Shown here piece after piece: positions 24,916 through 38,187 of a stretch of 64,000 nucleotides of DNA (the stretch's first letter is position 1; the number at the start of each line of letters is the position of its first letter). Under the pieces are notes generated by a model. That model was not told the DNA's origin. It was given only the letters and a program-made list of their open reading frames with translations, and did no database searches. This stretch comes from Varroa destructor. Lineage: Eukaryota > Arthropoda > Arachnida > Mesostigmata > Varroidae. The DNA is taken from the NCBI RefSeq assembly GCF_002443255.2, contig NW_019211457.1, positions 35,532,105-35,596,104 of the forward strand, read 5' to 3'. The position numbers and the translations under genes were made by a program.

Positions 24916-27833
24916 CTTTATCGGAGCGCCATGTCACGATGATGGAACACCGCAGGGCGGCCCGAAGCGGCCGGCCGGCAGGCACAAGCAGGACAACCAA
25001 ACCAAGGCAGAGAGCTAAAGGAATGCATTTTTTTGATGCTGCCTGCCAACACGAAGCTTCCTTACCGGCTAGTAACCTAAAGCAGCCCAATCCCCAACCT
25101 TCCTCTCTCGCCCATGCCCGCAAGGAGCTATAGCTAAAGCTAGATAGCCTTTTCCTCCTCTCAGTGAGCCTACGAGCCAACTGTTGGTTAGACGAGTGCG
25201 AAGTTAGACCCACGAGTCTTCCTCCCGTCCGTCCTAACACGCCGAGATCTCCCCCGTCGTCATGAGCAAGCCTCGCTTGGCTCCTCGATGGTTGCCTAAT
25301 GCATTTGCTCTTCTAGTGCTACTTCTAGAAGGTTCGACATATCGAACTGTGTAGAAACGGTGCTGATAAATTCTCGTTCACATGCTTAGATATTATATAT
25401 CATCTAGGTGTACATACAATAGCATAAAATGTACGCTTATCTAGCGCAGGCATCGTGTTTCTGCTAACTGGAGAGCTTTTTCAGTATGTGCAGAGTATAT
25501 AGTCGATGTTGAGCTCTATTCTGAGAAGCAGTATCACTAAAAATGACTACGCTCGTTCAACGATTGGCAGTTCGACTTTCGTGATTAATTATTTTTGATT
25601 TTACATAAGACTGGTGGCGATATGGTGGCATTGACGAACTCGTTTGATTGATGATTGTAAAACAGAGAGGTGTGAATTGCAGTTGAGCTATAGCTTCGAA
25701 AATACTTTTTCGTAGTCAAGCGTTCATAGCACCTCAAGAAGTATACAGAGTAGACATCGTCGTGGCTCTCGTGCCACAGTGATCAGGGTCCGGAGGCTTC
25801 TACGTTGGTATGGCAGGAATTTGTCCTGAGATTGGGCGCATATTTACCGTATAAGGGGGGCACTCTCTGAGAGGTTGCATTCTCCGGGAAAGCAGAATTT
25901 CGTGAGCAAATATTCTTATATGTAATGAGGCAGTCGTCATATTCGGCCTTAGTGGATATATTAATGTTAGGACGTTTACAGCGGGCGATTAATGGTGGAT
26001 TAGGTTGTTTTATGTTCGATAGCTATTTTGGCAGTATGACGGCGGCAATGTTATCTTGTGTTAGCTGGAGAACTGGGCAATAGCGAGAGGTGAGCGGAAA
26101 GCTCCTCACAGAGAAACTACTAGCCTACATTCGGTATCACCGTTAGACTTAGATACGAAAATATTCATTAACATTATAGGTATAGGAATTTTCTCCTTTC
26201 GCTCTAAAGGAATACAACGCGGCCGTTGGATACGAATACTGCTTGTTACCAACGTATCGTTTTGATTCAACCTTTAAAATAGCGATCTGATAACCTTAAA
26301 GATGTACTGCAGTGTTTTTCACAAACAGGAGAAGCGGTTCGTAAAATTCAAATTAATAGCTCGATAACATTTGATGTCTCACAACCAGTAAGCTGAGGTG
26401 GAAACACGAGGTGAGCTCGAAGTCCGCGACCAGACAAATCGATCGCTAAACAATCTCGAGATCCTCAAAGTGATACGAAACGGCAATTTGCACAGTTCCA
26501 AGTGTCCATATACAGTTACAGGTGTCTGAAGTATAAGCATTTCAGAATATGTAGCAAAAATATAGAAATAATATATAGTAGAGATCCCCTGCTTATCGCT
26601 TAGTGTGTATAATATAGACCATGCACTATGTTAAACAGCTGTATTTTCCATGTGTTTTTTCAAAATGCAAATTTTCTTGGCCTTTAAGCATCGTTGAGGG
26701 GCTCAAAGGTACTACCTCAAACCCCACTTTCTTCCGGTGCGGCTCCAGCACGGATCATACTTAACGTTATTGCCAAATCTCCCTCCTAGTTCATCTCGCA
26801 CAACGGTGAGTGTCTTAAGCGGTTGTCAGGAGAACCATTTCTCTAGCCTAACAGAAAGATGAGATACAACGAGATGTCCTATCGCGTTGCAACTCAAACT
26901 CGCCTTAAACTCGGTAAGCGTGCACGCTGACTTCATCCCGTGGTTATCCGTCAAAGGCCCGAATGCGGGCCCCGACCTGCGGAGTGACGGACACCGCAAG
27001 CGTTTGAGTGAAGACAACTCCGTTGTCAAAACTCCCTCACACATCACCTCTACTATAGCCAACGGACGAGACGCATACCCTTACTGTCGCCCACTGGGAG
27101 AATCGACGACCTCTAGCAAAAACTTTCGCGAGTTGCGAGAACAGCTCTTTTTTTCAGTGCACTCGATCTAAAGCCACGAAAATTCGAAAGGGCAGTGAGA
27201 CAGGCTAGTATACAAAGCTATTGAAGGGTGCATCGGTGTCTGCCACCAATAACGGACACCTTGGTGACTCAACGTTTCTAACCCACGACCCTCGCGTTGC
27301 ATGATGATAGCACAGCCTGTCAAACCTAGGTTGTTTCGATATGTTTTGAATGATACAGCGGGCATAGAACGCGGAGGTATTGAAAAAGCCGACCCGATCA
27401 TATCAACAGTAGCATCGTGCTGTTGACTGATCCTGATTGAACTTCATGGACTGAGATTGTCGCACACAGTTCGTGACGATCCATGCTGTTGGAACCATCC
27501 AAACATGGTCTGATATCGACAGTTTTCGGCAATGACAACTCGGCAGTAGCAAAGCTGAGTGTAGCAGAAGTAGTGCTGAGATGTGTTGTAACGTACCTGA
27601 AGTACGTTAGCGATAAGTACGACGTATACTGAACTGGAGGCTTTCCCTATAGGTCTGTTTATTCGTAAATTAACGTACCTAGCAGTGATATTAAAAAACT
27701 GTTTATCTCATCGACAGCGGTAGATATATTCGAAACAAGCTTATAGTGGAATGTATCTGGACGAATGCATAAGTAGTGATGATAAACAGCGAGCGTATTT
27801 CTTTATCAAGGCCTGGCTCGTGCAGCAGCAGCA

Positions 27834-28307
27834 CTAGTAACGGAAAACGGAAAGCGCCAAGCGCACGCTGGCATGGAACGACGCCGTTTTGACGGCGGAT
27901 TTCGACGGTGGGCCTCTCAGCAGGAGGTCCTTCACTAGCTGATCCTCAGCGTCATAAAGCGAGGTCCAAGCTGCTCGAAGTCTGGGACCGCAGAAAATAA
28001 CGTTGAAGTTAGTGACCAGCTTGCGTTGAGGTTAGCTGGCATAAGCGACTTTAGACGTCGTTTTCTTCTCAGATAGAGTTTTGAGACACGATACGAGGGG
28101 CAAAAAGTAAGCCTTCGGGGCGGCTTTGGTAACCGGCATGACATGACGCGCGTACATATGTTCTCCTGCGTCTTTTACATGGGCCACAAATAACAACGCG
28201 TGTTGGTCTACATCTTGTATATTTGTACTGCGTCTCGTTGTTGTGTGCCAGCTACGCGCAGTGCACATTGTACAAGGAACCATCTTTGTGGTAACAAACG
28301 CAGGCAA
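27834..28307 (-). pseudogene. Interrupted coding-like frame, unidentified
   Basis: On the minus strand a single frame of about 158 codons runs from 28307 to TAG 27834-27836 with only one stop (TAA at 28032-28034). The part before the stop contains DQHALLFVAHVKDAGEHMYARHV and PKAYFLPLVSCLKTLSEKK. The part after it contains KLVTNFNVIFCGPRLRAAW, DAEDQLVKDLLLRG and VKTASFHASVRLALSVF. The composition is protein-like, with amphipathic segments and mixed charge on both sides of the stop, which suggests one decayed gene rather than two chance frames. No ATG opens the frame, and an in-frame TAG lies four codons upstream of 28307. I recognise no family. It could be a pseudogene or old transposon fragment, or chance. 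Confidence 0.3.
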
Positions 28308-31290
28308 TGATGACGACTACAGAAGCACTGTCGCTTGTAGTGGCTGTTGCCTGACTCACAGCGCCGCTAACATCTTGTTGCGTTCGTGAAGATCCGATTC
28401 TGGGTGAATTTTGATCAATTTATATTCGGAACACCGAAGTAGAGGTGGCACAGTGAAAGACCACTAGCACTATTACAACACTAACGTGCACATTAGGAGA
28501 GAAGCGCGCTGCCATCGACATTATTTTTTTTTCACCCTATTGTTTGCCTGCGTTCTAAGTGGCATTTTCTGTATCATACTTTTATGCCGCCGTTATCGCA
28601 GCTGCCTTCCTAGGCGAAACATTGTACTTCTGTCATCGATCCTCTCCAAATATGACGGAGCGTATTTTGTGGATAAAGGAAGGTGTTACATCGCAGAGTT
28701 ATGGATGTATCTTTTATGCTACCGCAAAGCAGTTCACCTATCTCTAGCACTCAACAGTACAATGATATCGTAGTGAGGAGGCACGACCGTTCCCATTTTC
28801 TGAGCCTGTGCCCTTACATAGATAAACTGATTGCTTAATATATGGTTGATTATGTGAGAAAAGCAAAGCTAGCTTAGAAGAATAGGGTTAAGTGATTTTG
28901 TCGCTATCTGCCGTTATCACTAAGCTGCCCGGTTATGCTATAAAATGTAATCAGACATAAATATAGAAATAGAAAAACGAACTTACATAATGAACTACCA
29001 TTGCAATATGTAGGAAGTTTGGCATTGACCGCGACCACAGTTATTGTTAAACATTTGGAAGCAGATTCCAAGTGCCTTTTTGCAACATATGCATGTCTCA
29101 ATCGGGACAAACGAAGCCAATCTGCCAATTACGCGTACAATTGCATTTTAAGTAAGAATATAATTACTATTGATTGTGGTACGGGGTAGATTCATATGCT
29201 AGTCTATAATACGGTAAAAACTTTGTAACGCTGTAGCCATGCCTTTTGAATTGTGTCTAGATGTGTGTATCTGGCTTCCTGTAAAAGTGTGCATAATCAA
29301 ATACTGCAGTGCGATCAGTTTGCTCTGAGACCTCTAATGGAGTCCCTTCACTGTTGTCGTAAAATGTCAATAGAAATCTTCGCTCGAACGATTAAAGTGT
29401 GCTATGAGACAATATGGTAACCTGTAGCGACCTTATTAATTAGAGAAAAACGTTTGTAAAAATTCGAACTGTTAGGCTAGATGTATGACAGGAATGAAAA
29501 TTTCGAAGCTTCGCTCCCTTCAACCCGGAGTAACGAACTGATAGGCCAACTTTAATCAGTAGATTCGGATCAACAGAGCTACATAACAATCACATGTCCA
29601 CTGTCAATCGACGACTGGCAACAACATATTAGCATGACTGTAAGCAGTGCCATATGAGATCACTGCGAAAAGCACGCTTTTTTTATGGTATCCAGATAGA
29701 AGCGCGACGAGTCACGAAAGAAAATACAGCGATTGTCCGATTAGAGACCACGGCCGAAGCCAATTTCGAACTCTCGCTTGGCATACTTAGATAACAGTGC
29801 CACTGCGCAGGAAAGGACATATCTCTAAGAGCGATTATATTGCATTCAAGTGGTCCTAGAGTTTAGGAAGTTCACTCTTATATACGCGTGCTAGTTTCTA
29901 CGCAAGGAAGATACACTCTGAATGATGCGGCATCAAGTTGGATATACAGAGGTGGAAGACATCAATATATACGAAGCAGAGCATATCTCGATAGATACCT
30001 CCTTCAGCAGAGATTTACCCAGATGGGTGATTTGTCCTTTTTCTCATTGTGACCTCACCTCGTTGTGACGAGCTAATGTCATCTTCGAGTGACGAGGATG
30101 ACACTCATCAAAGATCGAATTGAGGCGGTGAGCGAGAGATCGTGAGAGATGAACTAGAGACATCTACTCTCGACAGAGAGGTGCCCGCTGTGAAATCACA
30201 ACAGGACTTCGCAGTACCCTTCACCGGCTGAAATCATGACACAAACGCAGCTCATCGGCATACTTTGCAAGTTCGGAGTGGCCATGGATACCGGGGATGT
30301 ACTTTCCATATAAATGCAGCCCGGCGCAGTAGCGACCTCAAGAAAGAAAATGACTTGAAGATATCACGGGTGGCCGGGGGACAGGAAATAGAAGGCACAA
30401 TCACAGCACTGAGAGAATTGTGTCCGTGTCACCAGTTAGTCAGATCAGAGCCCCTAAACACCGGTGTGAAGACGTTCTCCAGTGCGACATTTTCAATAAT
30501 GTTAAGACAACCTACTGCTCTTGATGACATCTCACCACAAACTGCTGGCGAGAACGGTGGAACATATATAAACATTAGTTAGGAAGTTTAACAACTTTGC
30601 ACGAATTGAAATTGTAAGTTGGCACAAACGGCGACGACAATATAATTCCATCAAATTTTGTAGTGCACTCAATTGATTAGGTGACTTTCGAGTGAAGTTT
30701 TATCTACAATCCACATATGTGGGAGTAATACTCATTCCCTAGTAGAATGACAACAAGAGTTACAGAAAACCAAGTGTGAAATGGTCATATGATTTATGTT
30801 ATTCAGAATAATAGTATTAAGGATTAAGGCTTAAAGAGAACGAAGGCCTATATTATAACAATACGGATCGCTACGACTGAACAAATTAACCTAATCGTGT
30901 TAAAATTGTAGCATTTGTCAGTATTATTTTCTTATTCAGATGAGCATTTTGACCGCCCAGCTTTTGTAGTATCTAGTTTGAGTGGCCGATTTTATAGCTG
31001 AGGCGTTTCTCAATGAGTTGGGCTTCATAATCCAGAGACGTACGATCCACTTATCTATTTTACACTATTATTATTACTATTACGATTAAGCTATAGTGTC
31101 TTCCTGTGTCGGTGCTTTTTGGCACCGCACACGTACACCGAATCCGTTGCTCATATAATAGGTCACACTGTACCTAACGGTAGGGAGGTTTTCACAATGA
31201 ACGCTCGTATGGTTGAGCGTCGACTCAGGCTTCGTACGTACTGCCGCTAGAACTACATTATCCTGTATATTCTGCTTCGTCTGCATGGAG
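28308..31290. other. Non-coding stretch without recognisable genes
   Basis: AT-rich DNA. A 105-codon plus-strand frame at about 30265-30582 has no recognisable motif and is most likely chance. A GAGA-rich patch (AGCGAGAGATCGTGAGAGA) lies near 30130. Confidence 0.55.
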
Positions 31291-31520
31291 CAACGCAGCG
31301 ATAGTGGCAAAACGGTCCAACACATCGAGGCCGTCGTGGCCTTGCAACAATTCTTCCTTGACCGGGCTTCATTCTCCTCTGCCTCCCTATACCGGGTTTG
31401 TCTGTGTCCGCTGTGCTGAGCGCTCGATCGTCACTGACCGACGAGATACGCAGTCTTGTAGCAGCACTGCATCGTACCGAGCTAAGTTAGCTAGCTAGCA
31501 AGTAAGCAAGTATCGTAAAG

Positions 31521-31874
31521 ATGGCCACATTAGCAGCAGTGGCAGCACTAGTGACAGAGAGGTGCAGACGGCAAACCGACCGGCCGATCACACTCTACAC
31601 AACAGCAACCCCGCGTCGTCGAGTTAGAGCAAGCAGCAGATCCTCTCTAAGTGCTGCTACTGCTGGCGACCGGACCGGAGAAGCAGATCCATCATCCGCG
31701 CGGAATAGCGCGCACAGCAAGAGCCGGCGTAGTCAACGCTCCCTCCTAGCAAGTCCACCCCTCGAATCCCCCGTAACTGCTCATGCCGCCGCCGCTGTCG
31801 TGCTCCGTACTAGTCGCCTGTCTGCGAACATGGCGGTAGAGTCCGCACATAGCAGCAGCGACAGGGATCGCTGA
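31521..31874 (+). CDS. 117-codon Ser/Ala/Arg-rich open frame in a GC-rich island
   Basis: ATG 31521 has a favourable context (AAAGATGGC) and the frame closes at TGA 31872. The product is Ala/Ser/Arg-rich and low in complexity, with RS-type stretches (SKSRRSQRS) and no structured motif. It lies in a GC-rich island (about 31290-32130) that then becomes Asp/Asn-rich on the plus strand (DDDHDNNRNNNDNND). The minus strand is also open over 31746-32135, so base composition alone may explain the frame. It could be an exon of an unannotated intronic transcript. Confidence 0.22.
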   Translation: MATLAAVAALVTERCRRQTDRPITLYTTATPRRRVRASSRSSLSAATAGDRTGEADPSSARNSAHSKSRRSQRSLLASPPLESPVTAHAAAAVVLRTSRLSANMAVESAHSSSDRDR

Positions 31875-32482
31875 AACAGTGCGGCGCTCTTGGCTTCGGC
31901 AGCTCCACGCGACTCGTCTTCCTGCGACCCTTGTCCCTCCCGAAGCAATCGTCGCAGGGAGAAACGTCATTTTCGATATTGATTTTGATGACGACCACGA
32001 CAACAACAGAAACAACAACGATAATAACGATAACAGAGACGGCGGCGGTAATACCATCGGCAACAATATCCATGCCAATTTATTCTGATCTCTCCGGCCA
32101 CCATCCGCCCTGAAAATAACAGTCCGCCAATCCAATTTCCACGATCCAATGGCTTTTCCTCAACAACTATGATCTTTTCAGGTCAAGTGTAGCAAGGAGC
32201 GTTGTAATAGACGCCGCGTAGCAATTTGCCTGCAACTGCCTCATACATATTTCACAAAATGCAGCGTACAGAAATGGTACGGACCACGCTTATCGATTTG
32301 TACAAATTGCAAAAAATATTTTTGCACCCAGTCGATAGATAAACAGAGGCCTTTACCCGCCTATGTTATAATAAAGGTAACCACCATCAGGATAATACTA
32401 CAATAATAATTGTAATACTTGTAAGAAATACCAGCACTATATATTGTCAACAAGAATTGTCCTCTTGCATCTGTCTTTTTCG

Positions 32483-32507
<25 letters not shown>
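32483..32507. repeat. (TA)n dinucleotide microsatellite
   Basis: About twelve uninterrupted TA units. Confidence 0.95.
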
Positions 32508-32514
<7 letters not shown>

Positions 32515-33278
32515 AGAATAGACTTTTTGCTCTTTGTGCTGGATCAAGCGTCGGTTATTTTTGGTGTAAACATATTCCAGATTTCGACGCGAGCTGCTCA
32601 GATAAGGATTTGAAAGACCTGACTGAACGTACGTTGTTCGTCAATCGTACATTGCATTCTTTGATTCTATAGTCGTTCATAGTGGGACTGAAGTCATTTC
32701 CAGAAATACGCACTTCTTGCTTAAACGGCACTCAGATATACCCAGATAACAAATGAGGTGGCAGTGTGTGACTCCCACATTGAACATGTTTGTAGACGTT
32801 CATTGAGAGTGCAAGCCCGCTCTGACAAAGTTCGTTGTTATGGACGATGCTTATGGGAAGCGACTTACGCTCAAACGAACAAAGCCCCTTGCAAAGGCTT
32901 GCGAGTGAAAATATTCATGCGCCCCGACAAGATGCTCAGCTTCGTTTTGATATCAGTAAACAAACTACAGCAATCTGATCATGAAGGCCGTTTTCGGGGT
33001 TCTAGTTGCTCCTTGTTAGCCAGCAGGTTATACCCGATGTGGGGAAGAAAAGACAGAGAGAGGCAGTCTACTTAGATCAGTGGAATTAGATCAGATGCTT
33101 TCATCCGAAATCATTATGATCTGGTTGACCGCGACTTTTGCGAATCCAACCGCCGCTAATAAACTTCTCCCTGGGGAGTGATCTGAAACCCCTGACGACG
33201 TATCGACGCTGAATACGACTGAGCACTACTGTAGGATGTATAGGAAGGCTTAGATCAACTGCGTAGCTCGTTCTTCTT

Positions 33279-33301
33279 ATACATACATACATACATACAT
33301 A
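33279..33301. repeat. (ATAC)n tetranucleotide microsatellite
   Basis: Five to six ATAC/CATA units in tandem. Confidence 0.9.
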
Positions 33302-34533
33302 TTCGTATAATTAGGACCACCTAGGCTAGAGACGGCTTATTACTACTTCGGTTTAGGGGCTTCATCACGAGGTGACGCCATATAGAATTCAAACACGGTA
33401 ATATCAGTATTATAATCTTGATTGCGAATGAATTCCGAGTTAACAATATCTAGACTAAAGTTGAATACAGCTATATAATTGCCGCTATATAATATCTGTT
33501 ACACAGTAAATTACTTACACGCAGGGACTGATCATCAGCTTCGAGAATTCTATCGTCATGACCTTAATATGTCATGTACTCACAATACCAAGTCGTTCTT
33601 TGTGTACAAGGTGCTCTCTGTACGAAAAAGACGTCCATTTTTTCTGCAGCTTTTATGTCTGTTTTAGTAGTTTAACATTACTGCTAAAGCGAATTACTAC
33701 CCATTTTCTAGTACGTACCGTAACCGAACTATATCTAAGCCTAATTTCACTGGAAGTATAGCGCAGTCTAAACTTGGGCCACTACGCTATATTCGTTTAG
33801 CCTTGTTGAAATCTAGGTTGGCGCATAGCAAAATTGATCACGAAACTTCGGTTCTATTCTTGTTCAAGATAAGGTCAACTTGCTCTGCAAACCTCACCAT
33901 GTCATACAATACTATCCCGCATTGGCGCATCTTTGGTCATTGTTCATGCTATGCCGTCATGCTGGTACTACTCAGTATTAAGTTTAGCCAGTGATTTACG
34001 CTATTCGGATTCTTCATCTTATGCTGACTTATACTAATCTTACTACAGCCTGCATTTGATGCTTACAGCACGTTTCTTCTCGCCTCAGTGTAAAACGAGC
34101 TCCACTGAAGGATCCTATCGATTCCTCATTTCGCCTAGTCAGTGCGAGCAACGCGTTAGTTTCTGATTCAATCGAAGCATATCTTTATCTTGGTTTATTC
34201 CGACTCTTCAACTGTTCGCCTCGAAGTTTAACTGAGTGGCCTGAACGGAACCGGTGTAAGTAGCACAGGGACGCTGACATTATCTCTGCGAAATGTCGAG
34301 TTCTAACCGACAGGCACACGGAACGGGTGACCGGTCGGTCGGTGTCTGGGTCCAGACTGGGAGCTGCTGCCACCGCAAAGAGGGACAACTAAGCGTAGAG
34401 ATCGTAGGATTGCGAGGGCGCTGAAGCGACCATGGACTGTCGGCTCACGGAAGAAGGTGATCACACGGACATACACTTACGCACAGCCAGTCCAGTCAAC
34501 TGATCACAACAGACGCGAACAACGGACAGTCCC

Positions 34534-34866
34534 TTAACGCTCAGCAACCTTCCGTCCAGCCCGGTCTCCAGCCTCGCGATCAGCCAAGCCCTTCGACGGA
34601 CCACTTAGCCAGAAAGACGATCCGACTCTATCATTGTTTTCGGCTTGAACGTCGCCGCTGAAGTTCTTGTTGCTATCGTCATCATTATAATAATCCCTTG
34701 CCTTCGCGATTCCAAATCGCATCACCAAAAGGCTAGGACCGCCAATGAGAAAGGGAAGGGATAAGATGCTTCCGTTGCCGTTAGTATTCTCCGCCGGACA
34801 GTTGGCACTCGGACGGACGGATCGGGCCAACTGACCACTGATGTTCGTGTACGGAGCACGAAACAT
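34534..34866 (-). CDS. 110-codon open frame with coding-like codon use, unidentified
   Basis: The frame runs from ATG 34866 to TAA 34534-34536. An in-frame TAG lies immediately before the ATG, so the start is well bounded. Third codon positions favour C and G in AT-rich surroundings. An Asp/Asn-rich acidic segment (DYYNDDDSNKNFSGD) is followed by a basic C-terminus (GDRAGRKVAER). No signal peptide or known domain is seen. It is on the labial strand, about 5 kb downstream of exon 1 and inside the presumed intron. It could be a small gene, an alternative exon or chance. Confidence 0.25.
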   Translation of the reverse strand: MFRAPYTNISGQLARSVRPSANCPAENTNGNGSILSLPFLIGGPSLLVMRFGIAKARDYYNDDDSNKNFSGDVQAENNDRVGSSFWLSGPSKGLADREAGDRAGRKVAER

Positions 34867-35063
34867 CTAACGTCGATCGTTCCTAAATGCTACAGCATAT
34901 TGCTGTTATTATAGTAGATATTTGTTGTTGTTATTGTAACTCGCTAGGTTGTGAGTAGTAGATTACTACCACTGTTATAAGCACCGGCGGCTAATGCAGC
35001 TACTTCCGCAAACAGGTACAAGATGACAATTCTCCAGGAAATCTGACGAGGAGAACGACTGAG

Positions 35064-35291
35064 ATGGCCGTAGTGTCTTCGACAATGATTTTAAGTCTTG
35101 CTGCTGCTGCTGCTGCAGCAGCTCTAGCTCCTTCCGACTGCCAGACGGGAATGGAGCGAAGAACGTTCAGTTCAGCAATGGAAGACGCTCATACGAGCGC
35201 ACAAACGTCCAAAAAGAAGAAGCGCAACTGCACGCTCTTACGCACATTGGCCACCGTGAGCACCTCTTTCTTTGCTGCTTGGTGCCAATGA
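35064..35291 (+). CDS. 75-codon open frame with signal-peptide-like N-terminus
   Basis: ATG 35064 is in good context (GAGATGGCC). The first 22 residues (MAVVSSTMILSLAAAAAAAA and following) form a hydrophobic signal-like segment ending before PSDC. A Lys-rich patch (KKKKRNC) and three cysteines in total follow. The poly-Ala part is encoded by a GCT/GCA repeat that forms a palindrome (CTGCTGCAGCAG), so the hydrophobicity may be a by-product of a microsatellite. No known family. Confidence 0.2.
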   Translation: MAVVSSTMILSLAAAAAAAALAPSDCQTGMERRTFSSAMEDAHTSAQTSKKKKRNCTLLRTLATVSTSFFAAWCQ

Positions 35292-35299
35292 TCTGAGCA

Positions 35300-38187
35300 A
35301 TGACGACACAACAGACTACATACCTCTCACCGCTTATTACCCAGAAACAAACAGAAACCGGTCATTACCTTTCCCACAAGGGTAAGAATTGAAGTGTACA
35401 GTCAAGAAAGTGCGTGTCACAAATGAAAAACCAAACGAGTCGATCGAATACCTAAGCTGTTCATATTAGAATGCTTAATATGATGTCCCGTTTTTCACTC
35501 GTAATTATGTAAAGGAGAACTGACAGTTGACGCATAACATTACGACAATGCAGAATTAGCACTAGTTTTTTAGCGGTGGTGCAGGTGCAGGAAACCACAG
35601 ACGGTTGCAGATTTTGTTGGCCAGCGTTGCACGGACATATGTACATGCGTGTCTACTTATAATTGTACGCTAAGCGGGTTTCGACGTTTATATGGGTCGA
35701 TAGGCATCATCGACAACGAAGAACCACATCTGCGTCATTTTATATCAACGACAATAACGTCGATACTAAACGCTCCAACATCTGCCAACTTTACCCAGTG
35801 GCCTGTCTCGACAACACGGGCAGACGCATGGTGATTGAGGCGCATGGTGACGCACTTTCCGTGCGAAAGGACGCGCCGAGGTACTACCTACAACCGACAA
35901 AAGGATTTTAACTAGGACAGAGTAGTTGCTAAAAAACAGGAAAAATCAGCACTAACAGTAGGCAGAATGTGGCGCGCATGCACCCAGCCTCACACATACG
36001 CATGGTTGTTTAATTAATTGGGTTTGTGTGCTTCGAGATTACGAGGCGAAATCAGAGATCGGGGGAACATGTCGCCGTTGCTGTTCAAGATGCTGTAAAA
36101 CGACGATGGTGATTGGAAGGATTGCATGCGCGATTTCCGCTGTTATGAACACGTTTGCTACGTTTATCTCACAGTTACAGTATTGTGTGTCATTCATTAT
36201 ATACTACATTATAAGCATTATTGCAATCAGCGCTGGGTTGCATGTTATATTCCAAAGAGGTGATAGAAACCGAAGAGCTGTTTACCTTATGATTATATGA
36301 CAGAATTAGCCGACGCACAACTATTACTTCTATTTATAGCCCAGTGGCGTTAGGCTGGCCTAGCTTTGAAAAGTTATTGTCAGCTGTTGTGTCTGTTAGT
36401 ACCGTTATCCACAAGTACCCGAGGACCAGAAAGCGCCCATGTGTGACTTAGTCCAGCCAGGAGGGCATCGTGCGCACTGATGAGACAAGTGGCGACTGTG
36501 ATGACGTAGTTTGGACATATTACACTTAAGGGCGGATAGAACGATGGCAATATTAATAGAAACAACGAGGAAAACGAGGCTGACGAAAAACAAAAAAGTT
36601 TGCATATGAAGTTGCTGCTCTTCTGGCTAATTAGTTTGAAACAAGACCGCCCACTGTTTTTTGCCCTTCTCGTTTCGCTTTGCCCCTAGCTAGTACCGCC
36701 ACCGTATATTAGCCACATCTAATGAAGCGTGGGCAAATTAATCGGCCTCATTTGCTTTCGCAGGCGTAAAGCAATATACGACTGTTATTGAGGAGACAAA
36801 CGTTGCATTGTAGACATAATAAAAAAGAATGAAGGACGGCATGATGGCTGAGCGGTAAGATGTACCCCATAGGAAGAAAAAGTACATAAATTTAATTATG
36901 TGAATGGACGTGAGAGTCTCTCGCGAGTAAGACGCATGGAAGACCTTTCACTCCTTTTCCCCTTATCGAAATTATAACAATATCCTGGAGGCAAACGAAC
37001 TGTTTTCACGGTTCGGTTCTTTAAAAGGTGTCACGCTTTATAGTCAGCACGTTTTGTTTTGGCAGGATACAGAAGATAAGTATTTTTATGCTAGTTTACA
37101 ATAAAGTCTTTAACATTTTGGATCTCGTCCTAAACTAAGCCGCTAGCAGCTGACTCAGGTCTTCTACGGTAGAAAGTCTTATTAGCTATTACTTTGGTCA
37201 ATGGTTTTTAACGACAATCATCTGTAAAAATTAATTATGAAAATATCTAATGGTGATATTTGTAATCAGGGTAACAACGCTGGCCTAATACACGAGGTGT
37301 ATTATCAGAAGACATTTAGTTTTTCAAAGCGCGCCAAGTTTACACGAAAATTGTATAACAGTTTGTGCACACGTTCGCGGTAGTGCCCTGCAAAACGTCT
37401 GAGTGGGGGACGGCTGAATCGGCACAATATACAGCATCTATTATCCGTAGTGCATCTAGCTTAGGATAGCAACAGCGAACCTTCGATGTCCGCATCTGAA
37501 AATATGTCCTATTACATTTGGCAGAATACAAGTTGATCTGTAGCGATGTTCCGATATCGAGAGTCGTAGAAAGGCCGCCCTGATTTATTTGAAGATTTCG
37601 CACACCAACTAAATACTACCATGCCTCTACATAGTTCTGCTGCTTGTCTATGCATTTGCCGCCGTAACGGAGCTGTTCACTAAATATATCTACACATTGG
37701 AGAAGCTGACCTTTGGCGGTTACCGATCCTGCGTGCCACCGTAAGCCGGATAATAATAATAGTAATAAGCCGGATGTATTTAATTAGCGGTTTAGACTAC
37801 CAAAAATATAGCAGGTGAACGAACTATTGTCACACATAATATATTAATTTCATGAATAATTAGTACATTTATATAAAAGCCCATTGTTCTGCGAAAATTA
37901 AGCAACCATTTCTTTCTAAATTATCAACGTATTATACAACTCTATAACCCCGTCGTATGTATTTATTTATTAGTAAAGTTTTCCCCTTCATGGTCTACAA
38001 TAAGTCTAAGTAGTCGGTGCATCAGCGTAAATAGTAGAAATAGGACTATGGCATCGACGTCTCATGTACTGTGCGAAGACCTGAATGAATGAATTGAAAG
38101 TAACAGGCCAGGCTTGATTAGCCCGAGCTTCAGTCGGGGCTAGAGGCGACGAACGCACAGAAAAAAATCAATTAATCGATATCGGCT
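35300..38187. other. Non-coding stretch; contains one A-box-like tRNA fragment
   Basis: AT-rich DNA with chance frames. At about 36844-36862 the plus strand reads GATGGCTGAGCGGTAAG, a good tRNA A-box. No B-box follows at tRNA spacing, so at most it is a truncated tRNA-derived fragment. An AATAAATAAA on the minus strand (about 37962-37971) could serve the coding tail at 38188. Confidence 0.5.

Larger units (their letters stand above)
19985..27833. other. Non-coding stretch apart from the listed small features
   Basis: Higher-GC patches occur at about 22290-22450, 23060-23900 and 24420-25310. The rest is AT-rich. Numerous short frames overlap on both strands without protein-like motifs. No RNA gene is recognised. 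Confidence 0.55.

Noticed and set aside
25643..25660. TGATTGATGA, a Labial/Extradenticle (Hox-Pbx) bipartite site that could suggest autoregulation
   Set aside because: The motif is short and tens of such matches are expected in 64 kb. No clustering with other cofactor sites was evident.
27480..27500. Minus-strand WFQQ, another possible homeodomain fragment
   Set aside because: The flanks (MFG before, HGSS after) do not match any Hox recognition helix.
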